A DNA stretch of 64,000 bases, taken from positions 434,001 to 498,000 of the forward strand of contig CM056878.1 in NCBI GenBank assembly GCA_029876055.1, given 5' to 3'. This DNA comes from Madurella fahalii. Taxonomy: Eukaryota; Ascomycota; Sordariomycetes; Sordariales. The translations under genes and the position numbers were made by a program. Every line of letters starts with the position of its first letter. Within the stretch, counting starts at the first letter, position 1. The notes under the pieces are model-generated. The model saw nothing but the letters and a program-made list of their open reading frames with translations, had not been told where the DNA came from and ran no database searches. Positions 41,980 through 52,577 of the stretch are shown in pieces.

Positions 41980-44080
41980 TCAGTCAAACTCTATCCAGTC
42001 TGTGTCCCAATTAGTAGTAACCATGCGGAATAACAGCCTAGCCATGATCTTGGCGTGCTCCTCCTCGCCCAGCAGGGCCCTGAGCGCGGACGGCTCGAAC
42101 GCGAGCAGCTCCTCGGCGACGCGCCTCCTCCTCGCGGCCCAAGTATCCCTCGCCTGCTGGCCGAGGCTCCCCCCGCTTGGTCACCTCGAGCGTCTCGGGA
42201 ACGGCGCACCACTCAATCATCCGCCGCAGGTGCGTCCGCCGCTTCTGCCCCGCCGAGAACCTCGCAGTCGTGCGCGTGGGCGAGGCCAGGAACGCGTTCA
42301 GCTGTACACAGTCCGAGCACATCTTGTAGCAGCGGACGGGGTTCAGCATCCAGTCGACCGCCGCCGCCGGCTCCGGGCCGACGTGGCGGTCCACGTAGGT
42401 CTCAACGAGGGCGATCACAAGCTGCTGGTAGCGTGGGGTCGCGAGGGGGGTCGAAGTCCAAGTCAGGACCCCGACCAAGTCGCGGAGGAAGGGGAGCCAG
42501 AGGAGGTTGAACTCCAGTGCCGGGATGGAGGGCGATTGCGCGGCGATCTTGAGGGAGAGATCCCGCAGACGTTGCCCTAAGAGTGGGTGATGGAGTCCAG
42601 GAAAAGCGTGGCAAGGCGGTTGGGGGTGATGACCTTGGCGAGTTGTTGGCCGGTGAGGGCAGCAGGCTTACCGTAGCGGTTCCAGCGCCATTGATTAATT
42701 AGTTGATCTCCAGCACATGCGAGGTGACTTACGGTTGCTCGGTACCATTGGGTAGCAGTCGGGCCCTGTGAGTAGCATTAGCCAGAGGGCCTTGTTTCCG
42801 ACACTGGAATCATACCGAGTTGCCCATATAGCCTTGATAATTCTCATTGCGGTCCTCTGAATCCTCAAATGGGTCGCATTCCGGGATCAGGTTCTCCGAA
42901 CGAACCAAGCGGCCGTCTAGGTCGACAAGCTTCTTGGTGTGTGTCTCGTTTTTAAAGACCTCCTCAAGATCGTGCCAGTCTGCGGGGTCGCCGGCATCGT
43001 GGGATTTGCGCTTGCGGTAACCGTCATAACGATCGTAATCCATCTCAACGGAGCCCATTACCATTCTTTCAAGCACGGCGAGGAAAACATCGAACTCTAG
43101 CTCATCGGACAAGTTCTTGAGGCATTGCACGCGGGCAAGATCAGTGGTCTTGAGTGCCCGGGGCGCGATGCTATGTTCGGTATACTCGTGCTCCAACAGG
43201 TAGAAGATGTGGCTGGTGCCGCCTTAGGCCTGTTCCCCCCCTGCCGGCCGTATTCTAACCATCTGCGCAGATGGTGGAGTTCTTGAGTCTCGAACTGGAG
43301 CAGAGCAGCCGATGGCCGTTCGAGGTCCGGGGGAATGGCAAGGTTGTAAATCAGGACCCATCGATAACCAGACGTGACGGGCAGCACCTCGTGGTGCACA
43401 TCCGAATACCAGCACAGCATGGATGGCTGAACCTGGGAGGTCGTGAAGGTTTTGGTCTGGCCTTGATGCTTCACGACCACATCTCCACCCTGGTGCGGAG
43501 ATGGGAGGCAGATGACAGGGGTACCAAACATGCCTGGGATTTTCTCGGTGCTGTTGGTGTTGCGTAACGAAGGGTGCCAGCACTGCCTGCTCACTTGGCT
43601 ACTTCGGCGTGGTTTTCAACTAACTCGGTATGGGCCTTGAACATGGCGCCGGTCTCGTGGATGAGCATTTTGTACAGCTCAGCTTGGATGGGCGACGTAA
43701 CACCCAGGTACGTGGCAGTGTACTGGATGCAGGAGTCGAGGAATTGGGCCCAGGCGCCATTGCGGAACTCGAACTGCGAGGCATCCAACTGCCATGTGTT
43801 GCCCACCGAAGTGTCGACAACGGTTTCGCTGCCTCTTCCAAAGGGCGCCTGGCGAGACTGGGCAATCAACTGGCGCGCCTGTTCCTCCCGCAGGGGCGTG
43901 CTGATGTCCCCGACGCCGTGCACGACAAGCCCAGGTTGTCGCCGACATTCGACTGGATCCGCGCAAAAGCAGCAAAGGAACCCGAAACCTCAATGGCCTC
44001 GAAAGACTCGTCGATGTCGGCCAGGATACACTTTGCGCTCCTCGAGGTTCGCCAATAGCTGATTGGCCCGTCGAGTCCAT
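41980..44080 (-). pseudogene. 2-oxoglutarate/Fe(II) oxygenase-like gene broken by small indels
   Basis: Conserved protein segments run from an ATG at 44080 to a TGA at 41982-41980 but switch frame. In order they are LLANLEERKV, ADIDESFEAIEVSGSFAAFA, VVHGVGDISTPLREEQARQL, YKMLIHETGAMFKAHTDTEK (the AHTD join comes from an intron near 43611-43559), HHEVLPVTSGYRWVLIYNLA, then a long helical C-terminus ending in LLFRMVTTNWDTDWIEFD. HTD and the later HHEVLPVTSGYR are the iron and 2OG ligands of fungal prolyl-4-hydroxylase-like proteins, so the catalytic centre is intact. Single-base differences sit in C or G runs near 44066, 44028, 43947 and 42168. They need correction to make one frame, so this is either a young pseudogene or locally poor sequence. 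Confidence 0.7.
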
Positions 44081-45097
44081 GTTGACGGCCGGTCGAGAAT
44101 ACCTTATCTGGAAATGCCGTGCATGCGGAGGAGGGTTGTATCGACCTAATTCGTGCCGCAGACGGGCGTCGCGGAAAAGCTTGAGTTGGAGGAACGCGCC
44201 GTGTGCAGCGCGTCGACAATGGTGTTCTGTCCCCTGGCCAAAACTGCTTCTGGATTAAGTTAACGTACAGTACAAAACGTCATCCTGCAAGAATTCTGGC
44301 TACGGCGCAGAACAGATAATCTCGATAAGGAGACGTTATCCGTCAGAAGGTTTGGCCCCTGCACTACAGGGGCCATTTCATCAATTAATTTACCGCGCTG
44401 TTGACCGCCACCAAGCCGCCGAGAACCACTTCAGCTTTACCAATCGGGCCAGAACCTCTGACGGATAACGAAGTCTGTGTAATTATTCGTAACGTTACGT
44501 ATCAACGCGCCTGAACCAGAACCTTTGCAGCTTGTTGGTGCCCGCTGTGGCTAACTCGGCAATCAACCATCCCACAATCTTGGACAATCGGGTTGTTGCG
44601 CGAAGATGCACGATGCGGCCTTGGACCCGGAGTGCTCTTCTTTTGAAGCAGTTGATGGGTCTGAGAGTCCGGATCCCTCAATCAATGTCTCACATCGCCG
44701 ACCAATTGCAAGCTCAAGGACCTCAAGTGTACAGCGGACAGCTCTGGATATGGTGTTCGATCTGCGGCTCTTGTCTCCGTACAGTTATCGACTCTGCACG
44801 TCGGCCGAGCGAGGAGGGTCCATTTTTTTTTTTTTTTTTTGGCATTACTTAACCGACGGTCTAGCAATAGCTCCTTGAGGTTTATGTAACGGACAGGTTA
44901 TCTATCACGGATGTCTGCGCAATAAGGTGCTCGTAAAGGCGTTACCATCCACGCGAGTTGCCTTCCGGCCCGATATCATCGGACCTCCCGCAGAGCGCAG
45001 AAGAACCAGTTGCATGGGACGATATTGGCGCGAGTGACTCCTACATTTTTTTTTCTTTAAGCCGGTTAGGTAGTCCAATCTGCAACAGCACAGGAAG
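44081..45097. other. Intergenic with MITE-like element and T-run
   Basis: This is the divergent upstream region of the oxygenase relic and the ThDP gene. It contains the MITE-like element at 44334-44470, a T-run of 18 at about 44823-44840 and a shorter one near 45047-45056. No gene was recognised. Confidence 0.45.
44334..44470. mobile_element. 137-bp MITE-like element with ~25-bp terminal inverted repeats
   Basis: The left end starts CGTTATCCGTCAG (44334-44346) and the right end finishes CTGACGGATAACG (44458-44470), an exact 13-bp inverted pair. The match continues to about 25 bp with two to four mismatches (left ...AAGGTTTGGCCC, right reverse complement ...AGGTTCTGGCCC). Inside the left arm is a perfect 9-bp hairpin, TGGCCCCTG (44353-44361) and CAGGGGCCA (44367-44375), with a 5-nt loop. 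There is no coding capacity. No clear target-site duplication is visible, so the family is not assigned. Confidence 0.6.
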
Positions 45098-46897
45098 ATG
45101 TCAAGCTCGCTCCAGGTGGTCTACGGCAGCGATGCCATCGTGAGGCAGCTCTCACGCCTCAACCTCCCTTACATCGCCCTCGTCCCCGGCTCCAGCTTTC
45201 GCGGCCTGCACGATAGTCTCGTCAACTTCAACGGCAACCGCAACCCAGAGATCATCCTCTGCCTCCACGAGGAGCATTCAGTTGCCATCGCCCATGGCTT
45301 CGCCAAAGTAACCGAGCGCCCCATGGCTGCCGTGGTCCATGATGCTGTCGGCCTAATGCATGCCACAGTGGCCATTTACAATGCTCACTGCGACCGCATG
45401 CCTGTCCTCGTCCTTGGCGGCAACGGGCCCCTTGACGCAACACGTCGTCGGCCGTGGATCGATTGGATCCACACGACCGGGGATGAGGGTGCCCTCATCC
45501 GTCCCTTTGTGAAGTTCGATGATCAGCCCGCCTCGGTGCAGGCCGCCGTGCAGAGCGTCGTCACGGCCACCGCTGCGGCAGCCCGAATCCCTAGGGGGCC
45601 GACGTACGTCTGTCTGGACGTAGCGCTGCAGGAGGACAAGCTCGAAAGTCCGGACGCAGTCCGGTTCCCCTCTACCGAGAGGTACCTGCAGGCGGCAGCA
45701 AACCACCCGGGGCCGTCTGATAAAGACGTGGAGAGGATCCTGGATGTTCTGCTCGAAGCCGAGCCGGAGCGCCGCTTATTCCTTTTCGGGCGTGTGAACC
45801 GGTCCCGGAGAAGCTGGGACCAGCGGATCGAACTCGCCGAAAGATACGACGCGCGCGTGCTAACTGATCTCAAGGTGGCGGCCGCTTTTCCCACGCACCA
45901 TCCCTTGCATGCGGCACCGCCAGACCTGTTCCTGAGCCCGCAAGCAATTGACGTGATCAGATCCGCCACCGTTATCGTCTCGTTCGACTGGGTCGATCTG
46001 GCCGGCACCCTCCAAACGGTATTCGACGGGCTGGGGGAACCGCCGAGCTCGGTGCGCGTCGTGCACATCACGCTCGACTCCCCGGCCGTCCACGACGGCT
46101 GGACGAAGAGCCACTTTGCCCAGCCGCCCGTTGACATCCCCGTCGCCGCCGACGTAGACGAGACCATTTCCGCATTGCTCGCCGCGACCACCCCTCCCTC
46201 GACGCCCTCGTCAACCCCCGCACCGACCCCGGCCATCCGCAACCCGCTTGCCCCTCGACAAGCCAGCGACAAGATCCGCATCACCGACCTCGCCAACGCG
46301 CTATACTTTGCCATCCCCGCATCGGAGCTCTGCCTCATCCGGGCCCCGCTCTCCTTCCGAGGCGCGGACCTGCGCGCCACGCACCCGCTGTCGTACCTGG
46401 GGCAGGACGGCGGGGCGGCGACGGGGTCCGGGCCGGGCAACGCGGTGGGGGCGGCGCTCGCGCTCCAGCACGCACGCGGCCGGCCCCCCGCTGCCGCCGC
46501 CGCCGCCGCCGCCGCCGTCGTCCCCGTGGCGGTCCTGGGCGACGGCGACTTCCTGATGGGCGCGTCGGCGCTGTGGACCGCCGCCCACCACGCCGTGCCG
46601 CTCCTTGTCGTCGTGGCCAACAACGAGTCGTTCCACAACGACGAGGAACACCAGGCCGCGATTGCCAGGATCAGAGGCCGGCCCGTCGAGAATAAAGGCG
46701 TGGGCACCGAGATTAGGGATCCCGCCCCGGATGTGACCGGGCTTGCGGTTTCATTGGGGGCGGTGAAGGTGGCGGATGGGCGCGTGGAGAGGAGGGCGGA
46801 GTTGGACCCGGTGCTGAGGAGGGCGGCGGGGGTGGTGAGGGAGGAGGGGAAGGTGGTGGTGGTGGATGTCTTTGTTTGGCCGGAGGAGGAGGCGTAG
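45098..46897 (+). CDS. Thiamine-diphosphate-dependent enzyme (IlvB/benzoylformate-decarboxylase type)
   Basis: An intronless gene of 599 aa with the three domains of the pyruvate-oxidase/decarboxylase superfamily. The Pyr domain starts VVYGSDAIVRQLSRLNLPYI and carries the cofactor-activating Glu in LCLHEEHSVAIAHGFAK (about residues 54-70). The middle domain covers about 200-350. The PP domain carries the ThDP/Mg motif GDGDFLMGASALWTAAHH, ending at VANNESFHND (about 481-512). It would decarboxylate a 2-oxo acid or join or cleave 2-hydroxyacyl units; acetolactate synthase is unlikely, as its regulatory signatures and a mitochondrial leader are absent. Two Ala/Pro/Thr-rich insertions (about 372-386 and 462-473, the latter a GCC run) look like local repeat expansions. 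The substrate is unknown. Confidence 0.85.
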   Translation: MSSSLQVVYGSDAIVRQLSRLNLPYIALVPGSSFRGLHDSLVNFNGNRNPEIILCLHEEHSVAIAHGFAKVTERPMAAVVHDAVGLMHATVAIYNAHCDRMPVLVLGGNGPLDATRRRPWIDWIHTTGDEGALIRPFVKFDDQPASVQAAVQSVVTATAAAARIPRGPTYVCLDVALQEDKLESPDAVRFPSTERYLQAAANHPGPSDKDVERILDVLLEAEPERRLFLFGRVNRSRRSWDQRIELAERYDARVLTDLKVAAAFPTHHPLHAAPPDLFLSPQAIDVIRSATVIVSFDWVDLAGTLQTVFDGLGEPPSSVRVVHITLDSPAVHDGWTKSHFAQPPVDIPVAADVDETISALLAATTPPSTPSSTPAPTPAIRNPLAPRQASDKIRITDLANALYFAIPASELCLIRAPLSFRGADLRATHPLSYLGQDGGAATGSGPGNAVGAALALQHARGRPPAAAAAAAAAVVPVAVLGDGDFLMGASALWTAAHHAVPLLVVVANNESFHNDEEHQAAIARIRGRPVENKGVGTEIRDPAPDVTGLAVSLGAVKVADGRVERRAELDPVLRRAAGVVREEGKVVVVDVFVWPEEEA

Positions 46898-47084
46898 AGA
46901 TGTGGGGGGTTGTTATTATGGTTAACGACGATGAATGACAAGCCTCTTGAGAGGGGATCAACTGGGTGAATGGAAGAGTATTTTCTTAGTAATTACTTGG
47001 TAAATCCGTTTTGAGTAGGGAATCTAGATGCTGGGTATAGAGTGAGGTGTCATCGGCAATCTGAACGAGAGAAGTACCGCATTA
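46898..47084. other. Convergent 3' spacer
   Basis: Short AT-rich spacer between the stops of the ThDP gene and the thioredoxin-like gene. Nothing was recognised. Confidence 0.35.
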
Positions 47085-47810
47085 TCATCGCCCAAAGATC
47101 TTCTGCCCAACGAGATGAAAAACGCCAGTTGTCGTGTATTTGTCCTCGGTGTCACCATCATCACCTTGCAGCTGCTTCTGGACGTTCTTCCACACCTCGG
47201 CCAGCACTGGCCTGTCTGTAGCACCGCCCAGATTCATCTTGAGCCTTGTTAATCTGCCAGGATCTCTAAAATCTTCATCGCAGGCGGCAACGTACCAAAG
47301 AAGGGACAATTGCCCAGCGCTGCAGTACAGTGCCATCACGCTTGACCACGAGTAGCGCAGGCTGTGCCAGCCCGTGTTTGTATCCCCGGAGCCGGTAAAT
47401 CTGTGAGTCGGAAACGGCCACGTCGAGGAGCCCTCTGCGCTTGAGCTCTGCGACCAGCACGTTCTCCGGGTCGACGATGACAGGGTCGGCGAACGCGGTG
47501 GCCGAGCGGACTTTGTCGACGGCCACGGGCGCCTCCTCCGCCGTCACTGCAGCTACTGTACCGCCGCCGGCTTTGATCCCGTCAGAGACAGCTGCGAGTT
47601 CCTTAAGATGGGCGATGCAGAACGGACACCAATGCCCGCGGTAATCTTTGGTAATTATTCAGACAGTTAATTCAAAGCAATTTGCAAGGAGGCAGTTGAA
47701 GTGGGCTTCGGAGTCGCAGTCATGTTTTGCTTACAGAGGAGGAAGAGGAAGGCAGAGGAGCCGAGGAGGCGGTCAAATTGTTTTACAGGGTCTGATGTAA
47801 CGGTTGACAT
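47085..47810 (-). CDS. Thioredoxin-like (AhpC/TSA-type) redox protein
   Basis: Three exons (47810-47735, 47645-47296 and 47237-47085) join to 192 aa. The first splice creates FLFLLYYRGHWCPFCIAHL, the start of a thioredoxin fold with a CPFC redox pair (about residues 32-35). A strand after the motif reads GGGTVAAVTAEEAPVAVDKV. RRGLLDVAVSDSQIYRLRGY and QPALLVVKRDGTVLQRWAIV follow, and the second splice gives PSLMNLGGATDRPVLAEVW, a conserved end of this fungal family. It probably acts as a cytosolic peroxidase or reductase; the partner is unknown. The first exon is short and rests on the donor CT|GTAAGC and the restored YRGHWCPFC motif. It converges with the ThDP gene, with 187 bases between stops. 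Confidence 0.75.
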
Positions 47811-48410
47811 TGTTCCAAAGAAGTTGGTGAAGAAGAGTCGTGGTGGTCAAGGATGGGACGAAGGATGCAGGTCTTGGGCCCGTGAACAGGAATCCAACAC
47901 TGAAAATCGTCTGCTCTATTTATTATGACCGACATTGTTCGCGGAATGCACGCTGTGACTAATCATAAATGGATCTTAGGCGGGCGCGGTGAGATTCTTG
48001 CCCGAGCTCCGACACAAACCTTAAACTGGGGGTTATTGTGTTAAGAGGGTGGGGGGGGGTGTGTGCAACACTCATCATTCACTACCTGTGCTGCGCCGCA
48101 TTTATTTCGTTCAGTCGGACAGCACTTACAAGTTTGCATTTCTAGTAAGGCCGTTTGTAATTCAGGATTTCGGATGATAATCAGGGTACTGTACTGTACC
48201 TTAGCGTGTGGCCCCGGCAAGGGAATTTCAGCTGTAGCTCCTCTCTCTCTCTCTTCCTTTTTTTTTTTTTTTTTTTTTTTTGCCAGCCGCAAAGGGATCT
48301 GTGCTGATGGTGGCGCCGACACTTTCAAGACACGTTTATTCAAGACACCAGAATTTTAACCCTGCCATCTGGATCACGCGCTTTCTGCTAGTTCCGTGAT
48401 AACTCTCACC
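47811..48410. other. Intergenic with long T-run
   Basis: This is upstream sequence of the thioredoxin-like gene. It holds a G-run near 48050-48058 and a (CT)n tract leading into about 21 T near 48239-48281. No gene was recognised. Confidence 0.45.
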
Positions 48411-50760
48411 ATGCACGTGTTCTGCGCCATCTGCGGCTCCTCTCACGATTCCGTCGAGATTGGCTCTAGTGAATCCACGGCGCTACAGCGGCAGCGGAGG
48501 ATTGTGGCCCATAAGCGCGAAGCACGGCGGCGTGGCGATCGCGATCTCGAGAGCGACCAGGATGATGATATGATGATGACGAGCCGATTCTTACAGGAGG
48601 ACTTGGAGCCCGGTTTAGCGTCTAGAGTATGAGGACACAAGCTACGACCCGAAACTTGTCAGGGACAAGGGACTCCTCTGGCTCGGGAACGCTCGCTGTT
48701 CGGGTATTAACCTACAAGCCCTGGGCGACTTAAAGTAAGCTCTACCGGTACTTGAGCCTGAAAAGATCCGCGGCTAAGCAAGCTTCTCAAGAGGATTCAT
48801 TTCCGGCAGGTCGCTCTCCCTCATCTCTGGCATGAGTCAACGCTGATGATCATGTTCGCCTGATACGTGTGTTCCGCTGTCGCGTGCGAGCTGACGTTGG
48901 GTGCTTAACTAAGTTTACTCCTAGGGCATCATCGACCCTGACACGGGCGGCGGTATGCCCGGCCCCAGTCATATCCGTTTCTATACCGGAGTTTTGTTAA
49001 CTCGTAACGAGCCGATAATCAGATCCAAACCAGTCGCCGGATGGAAACCCACTCTCCTGGTATCAACCATGCTTATCCCCTACTGCTTAGATATGGAGGC
49101 CCGGCATTCTGACGCGCATTAGCTACGGTGCTAGTTATCTTCCCGGGCGGATATTTGAGGACTTTCCTTTCCACGAGCCCTGCATCAATATCCTCAGCCA
49201 AGTGCTTACTGGCACTAGTGACGAGGCTAATATCGACAAAGAGACACTCTACGACGCCATGTACGACCTTATCGACAGTTATGGCACATGTCTGGACATC
49301 GACCACGGCAATGTTACTGGCCGAAGTGGTGACCTGGGCTGGATTTCAGTTCCTGGCAATGAGGTATGGCAAAAAGAGGTTTATCTCGACCTAACGCTGT
49401 GAAGGCTGACTCAAGCTGCTCTCTGAATTTTCCGTAACGGACCCGTCTACAACACCTCAACTTACCGAGTTTTTCGAGGCGTACCTTGCCGGCTGCGTTT
49501 TTGGGCGGCAAGACAACCTCGGAGTTACGCAAATGCCGCGAATTAAAGATCCTTTCTCTTGGCTCCTGTATGAGCTACTTATCTTTGCGAGGGATGCTGG
49601 CAAGCCGGCCGAGGTGAACCGTATCTCTCGTTACGTCGCCCCCAGCACCTGTGGCCAAGGGGCTGCCTTGCACAGTCCAAGGGTCGGGTATGGCTACCCG
49701 CATCGGCTACAGGACCAATGGGTCGGAATGAGAAATCCCCGTGCGGGTCCTGACTTACGGCAGTCTAGAGTGCCGGAGACTAGCCGGGTGATTTCCCTGG
49801 ACATTGACGGAAAGATCGGCGAACGCATCGACGAGATAGCCATCTGCCAAGGGCTAGATGAAATCGTAGCGTTCATGGTAAGTCGTTCCCCCACCATCTA
49901 CCGTTTCCGTATTTACACACCAGCGAAAAAGAACAGATCAGACGAACAGAGATCGCAAGCTGGTCATCGAGCATGCACACAGAGGGGAATGGACAAGTCA
50001 GCACCCCCCCTAGGGAGAGTCCGTCGTCGGCTTTGTCCTTGGTTCCACGGGCAAGCCTGACGCCCTGGTATGTACCGATGGCGTTGCTCCCCTGCTTCTC
50101 GGTCGATTAAATTACTGACTGTAGCGGGATATAGCGGTATAGTGGTTTATCTTCGGCCAGCGTGTTGACGCAACGGCTCGTCGGCCGGAACAGGTTCCGC
50201 TAATATCTGAAGATGCAGAGGAGTGGGTGAATGTATGCCTAGGTAAGCGATTTCACTATTCCGTGGCTTTTATATTCCCAAGGCCCACTCGTGGAGGGGA
50301 GCCGGTGAGTGTTAGGCGTCGTGCTCCCCGCCCTCTAGTAACAGTTCTCCTACTGCCTTCTTTACCGCCTTTGAAGGCTAGTTCTTCCGTCGTGACGCAA
50401 TGCGTAGCTAAATATTTACCGTCGGCAGCCAACAGCGTTGATATCAAAGAGCGGAACGTCAAAGGTGTTGAAAGCGGGAAAGGAGGCTACGGGGCAATTC
50501 GGATAGACGGCGACCCCACGGTGCCAACGAAACAAGCATCCTAGGGTGCGGTGTTGTGAGGTAATTAGCCTTCAGATCGCTGGTTTCAGGCGGCGGACCA
50601 GTTGCAGTTTCGGGGGTGGTTTTACCGGGGTCGGTTATGGCAGCAATCACTATCTGAAGTCCGGTAACCATGATGATATTCCCGCTTTTATTTCAGCGCA
50701 CGGCGTTGCTGTAGTCGTCACGTTTAAAGTGCTTATGTACTCTCGTGCTGCGCTATCAGC
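48411..50760 (+). pseudogene. F-box-like protein relic
   Basis: Blocks of a large fungal F-box/'C-x-x-C start' family lie in order but in broken frames. The start reads MHVFCAICGSSHDSVEIGSS (48411), then RRIVAHKREARRRGDRD and an acidic SDQDDDMMM stretch. Next come DPKLVRDKGLLWLGNARC, RIFEDFPFHEPCINILSQVL (about 49140-49210), KETLYDAMYDLIDSYGTCLD and GDLGWISVPGNE. Further on are FFEAYLAGCVFGRQDNLG, VISLDIDGKIGERIDEIAIC (about 49790-49850) and IVAFMVSRSPTIY. Many frameshifts and stops separate them, so no functional protein is possible. FHEPC and the 'long middle plus WISVPGNE' order are what I recognise from related fungal genes. The sequence is still GC-balanced, suggesting drift and a few transitions rather than heavy RIP. 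Confidence 0.6.
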
Positions 50761-50872
50761 GCGGAGTGTACAACTCCCAATCCCAGTAGTTCTTTCCTCT
50801 CAAAGCCCAATCCCCAGTTTGTCTTCCTCGCAAAGCCCAAACTCAAGTTGCATCGACCAAGGGTCCTTGTTC

Positions 50873-51574
50873 ACGGATTGGCGGCTTCCTGGGCGTCTGG
50901 GCCAGGGTTGCAGGCCAAAACGTGCGGCATCGCGAGAAGGGCCGGACGCAACGCTTCAGAAAGCGCCAGAGCACGCGGTGCCTCGGGATAATTAAGGCCG
51001 TGGTGGGCGAGATAAACGTCTGCCTGAATCCTCGCGAGCGACGCCTCGGCTTCCATCTTCTTCACCTCGGCCTCCATCTTCTTCGCCTCGGCCTCCATCT
51101 TCTTCGCCTCGGCCTCCATCTTCTTCGCCTCGGCCTCCATCTTCTTCGCCTCGGCCTCCATCTTCGCAATGTTCTCGTGGCTAGCGGCTTCCATCTTCCT
51201 CGCCTCAGCCTCCATCTTCCTCGCCTCAGCCTCCATCTTCCTCACCTCGGCCTCCATCTTCGCAATGTTCTCGCGGCTAGCGGCCTCAATCTTCGCAATC
51301 TTCTATTGGCTGTTAGCCTCCATTCCCGTCATGTTTTTCTCGGCCGTCTGGATTTTATCTTCGTAATTACCTGCTGAAGCTTAAGCTCGGCTCTTCCCGG
51401 GCGATTAATGAAAGAAATGAGGACAGGTCGAAGGACATAGGTGAGCAACGCAACGGCGATCACAGCTTGGATGTGCTACATCTCAAAAAGTGACGCGATA
51501 CGATACGAGATGTAGACCTGGGCTGCGCTGCTAACTCTCGAGAGGAGTCCCGAAACTAGAGTCTGCAGACCCAT
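50873..51574 (-). pseudogene. Membrane-anchored heptad-repeat coiled-coil relic
   Basis: On the minus strand an ATG at 51574 starts GLQTLVSGLLSRVSSAAQVY and ISYRIASLFEM, then a TAG, then a membrane segment (VIAVALLTYVLRPVLISFI). After one frame change and a second TAG (after MEANSQ) come KIAKIEAASRENIAKMEAE and a run of KMEAEAK heptads to RIQADVYLAHHGLNYPEAPR. Each TAG stands at a site where CAG would fit and lies in the CpA-to-TpA context typical of RIP. The remaining open frame (51257-50871) is an alpha-helical coiled coil without a start of its own. The original protein was probably a membrane-tethered coiled coil of about 230 aa; its function is unknown. Confidence 0.6.
51048..51258. repeat. 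21-bp tandem repeat encoding seven-residue coiled-coil units
   Basis: The unit CTTCGCCTCGGCCTCCATCTT (plus strand) recurs at exact 21-nt spacing about five times near 51060-51165, with diverged copies to 51258. On the minus strand it encodes KMEAEAK. The unit length equals one heptad, so slippage adds whole helical turns and preserves the coiled coil. Confidence 0.8.
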
Positions 51575-52577
51575 GATGAGTTGGTCTAGAGGATTATGCT
51601 GTCTTTTTGTGAGCCTCGAAGTCGGCGCGACGCGGGTGTACGTACCTGAAGGGAAATATCGCGCGTGGCCGGCAGTGATGCCTGAATGGCAAGGCTGGCT
51701 GCTCCATGGTCTATATCAGTTTGGTTCTCCATCGCGGCGGAAAATACGGGCGATGGGACAAGGGATCGGGGACTGCGGTGGAGTTTGCAGATCGCTTAGT
51801 TACCTCTAATTCTGACGGATTATCGAAGAATATCGTTGAAGATGCGATGGTCCGTGCGGTCAAGACGGAAGAAGAATTTTGCGTTCCGGTTGTGGATGGG
51901 ACGGTGAATGAAAACAGTACTTCCCCACTATCCAGTACACGTCACATGAGCTCGTTTGTGCAACGGCGTTCAAAACCCTGACAGTCTGAGGATTTTCCTA
52001 CCTACCCAAGCCCTGCACAAAAACAATCCCACACATTTACCGCTCTGCCTGCAATTGATTTTGCCGCCTCCACAGAGCGCGCAGGGTAATAATGTTGCTG
52101 CGCGAGATACGACGATTGTTCGGCGCGTGGATCGAATGACGTTGAACCCAAACCTCCAGGGAGCTCCACCAGCCGACCCAGCCAAGGTTGCACACTCGAA
52201 AACCAGTCTATTCAAGTCGTAAGGGTCTAACTTTGCGTCTACTGCTACCTGATTACTGCGGAGATTGTGTTTTCCCCACCTGCTTGAACCTATCTATCAA
52301 GTTTCCGGTCGCTTTCCGATTCCCCATTTAATTAGTGTGTGCTCCTGCTTTTTCAGCTTTCTTTCCGTCATGCCAGTGTGGAAGGAGTGGGAGGATATCA
52401 ACCATTATCAAGGTGCTCACTCTTTGAAGGCACATCCTCAACATATTTTCTGGATAGGAATTCCGGCGAGTAGGGGTCACTATTATTTGATTGCAACTTA
52501 CCTAGTATATCGCACCGTTGCAGTTGCCGTTGGGAATGATTACCTAGGTAGATGAAAGACAACAGAGCTCCTAGCCG
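51575..52577. other. Gene-poor spacer with possible relic frame
   Basis: A plus-strand frame at 51706-51981 has partial coding character but no family. The rest is AT-richer with no recognised feature. No RNA gene was seen. Confidence 0.35.
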
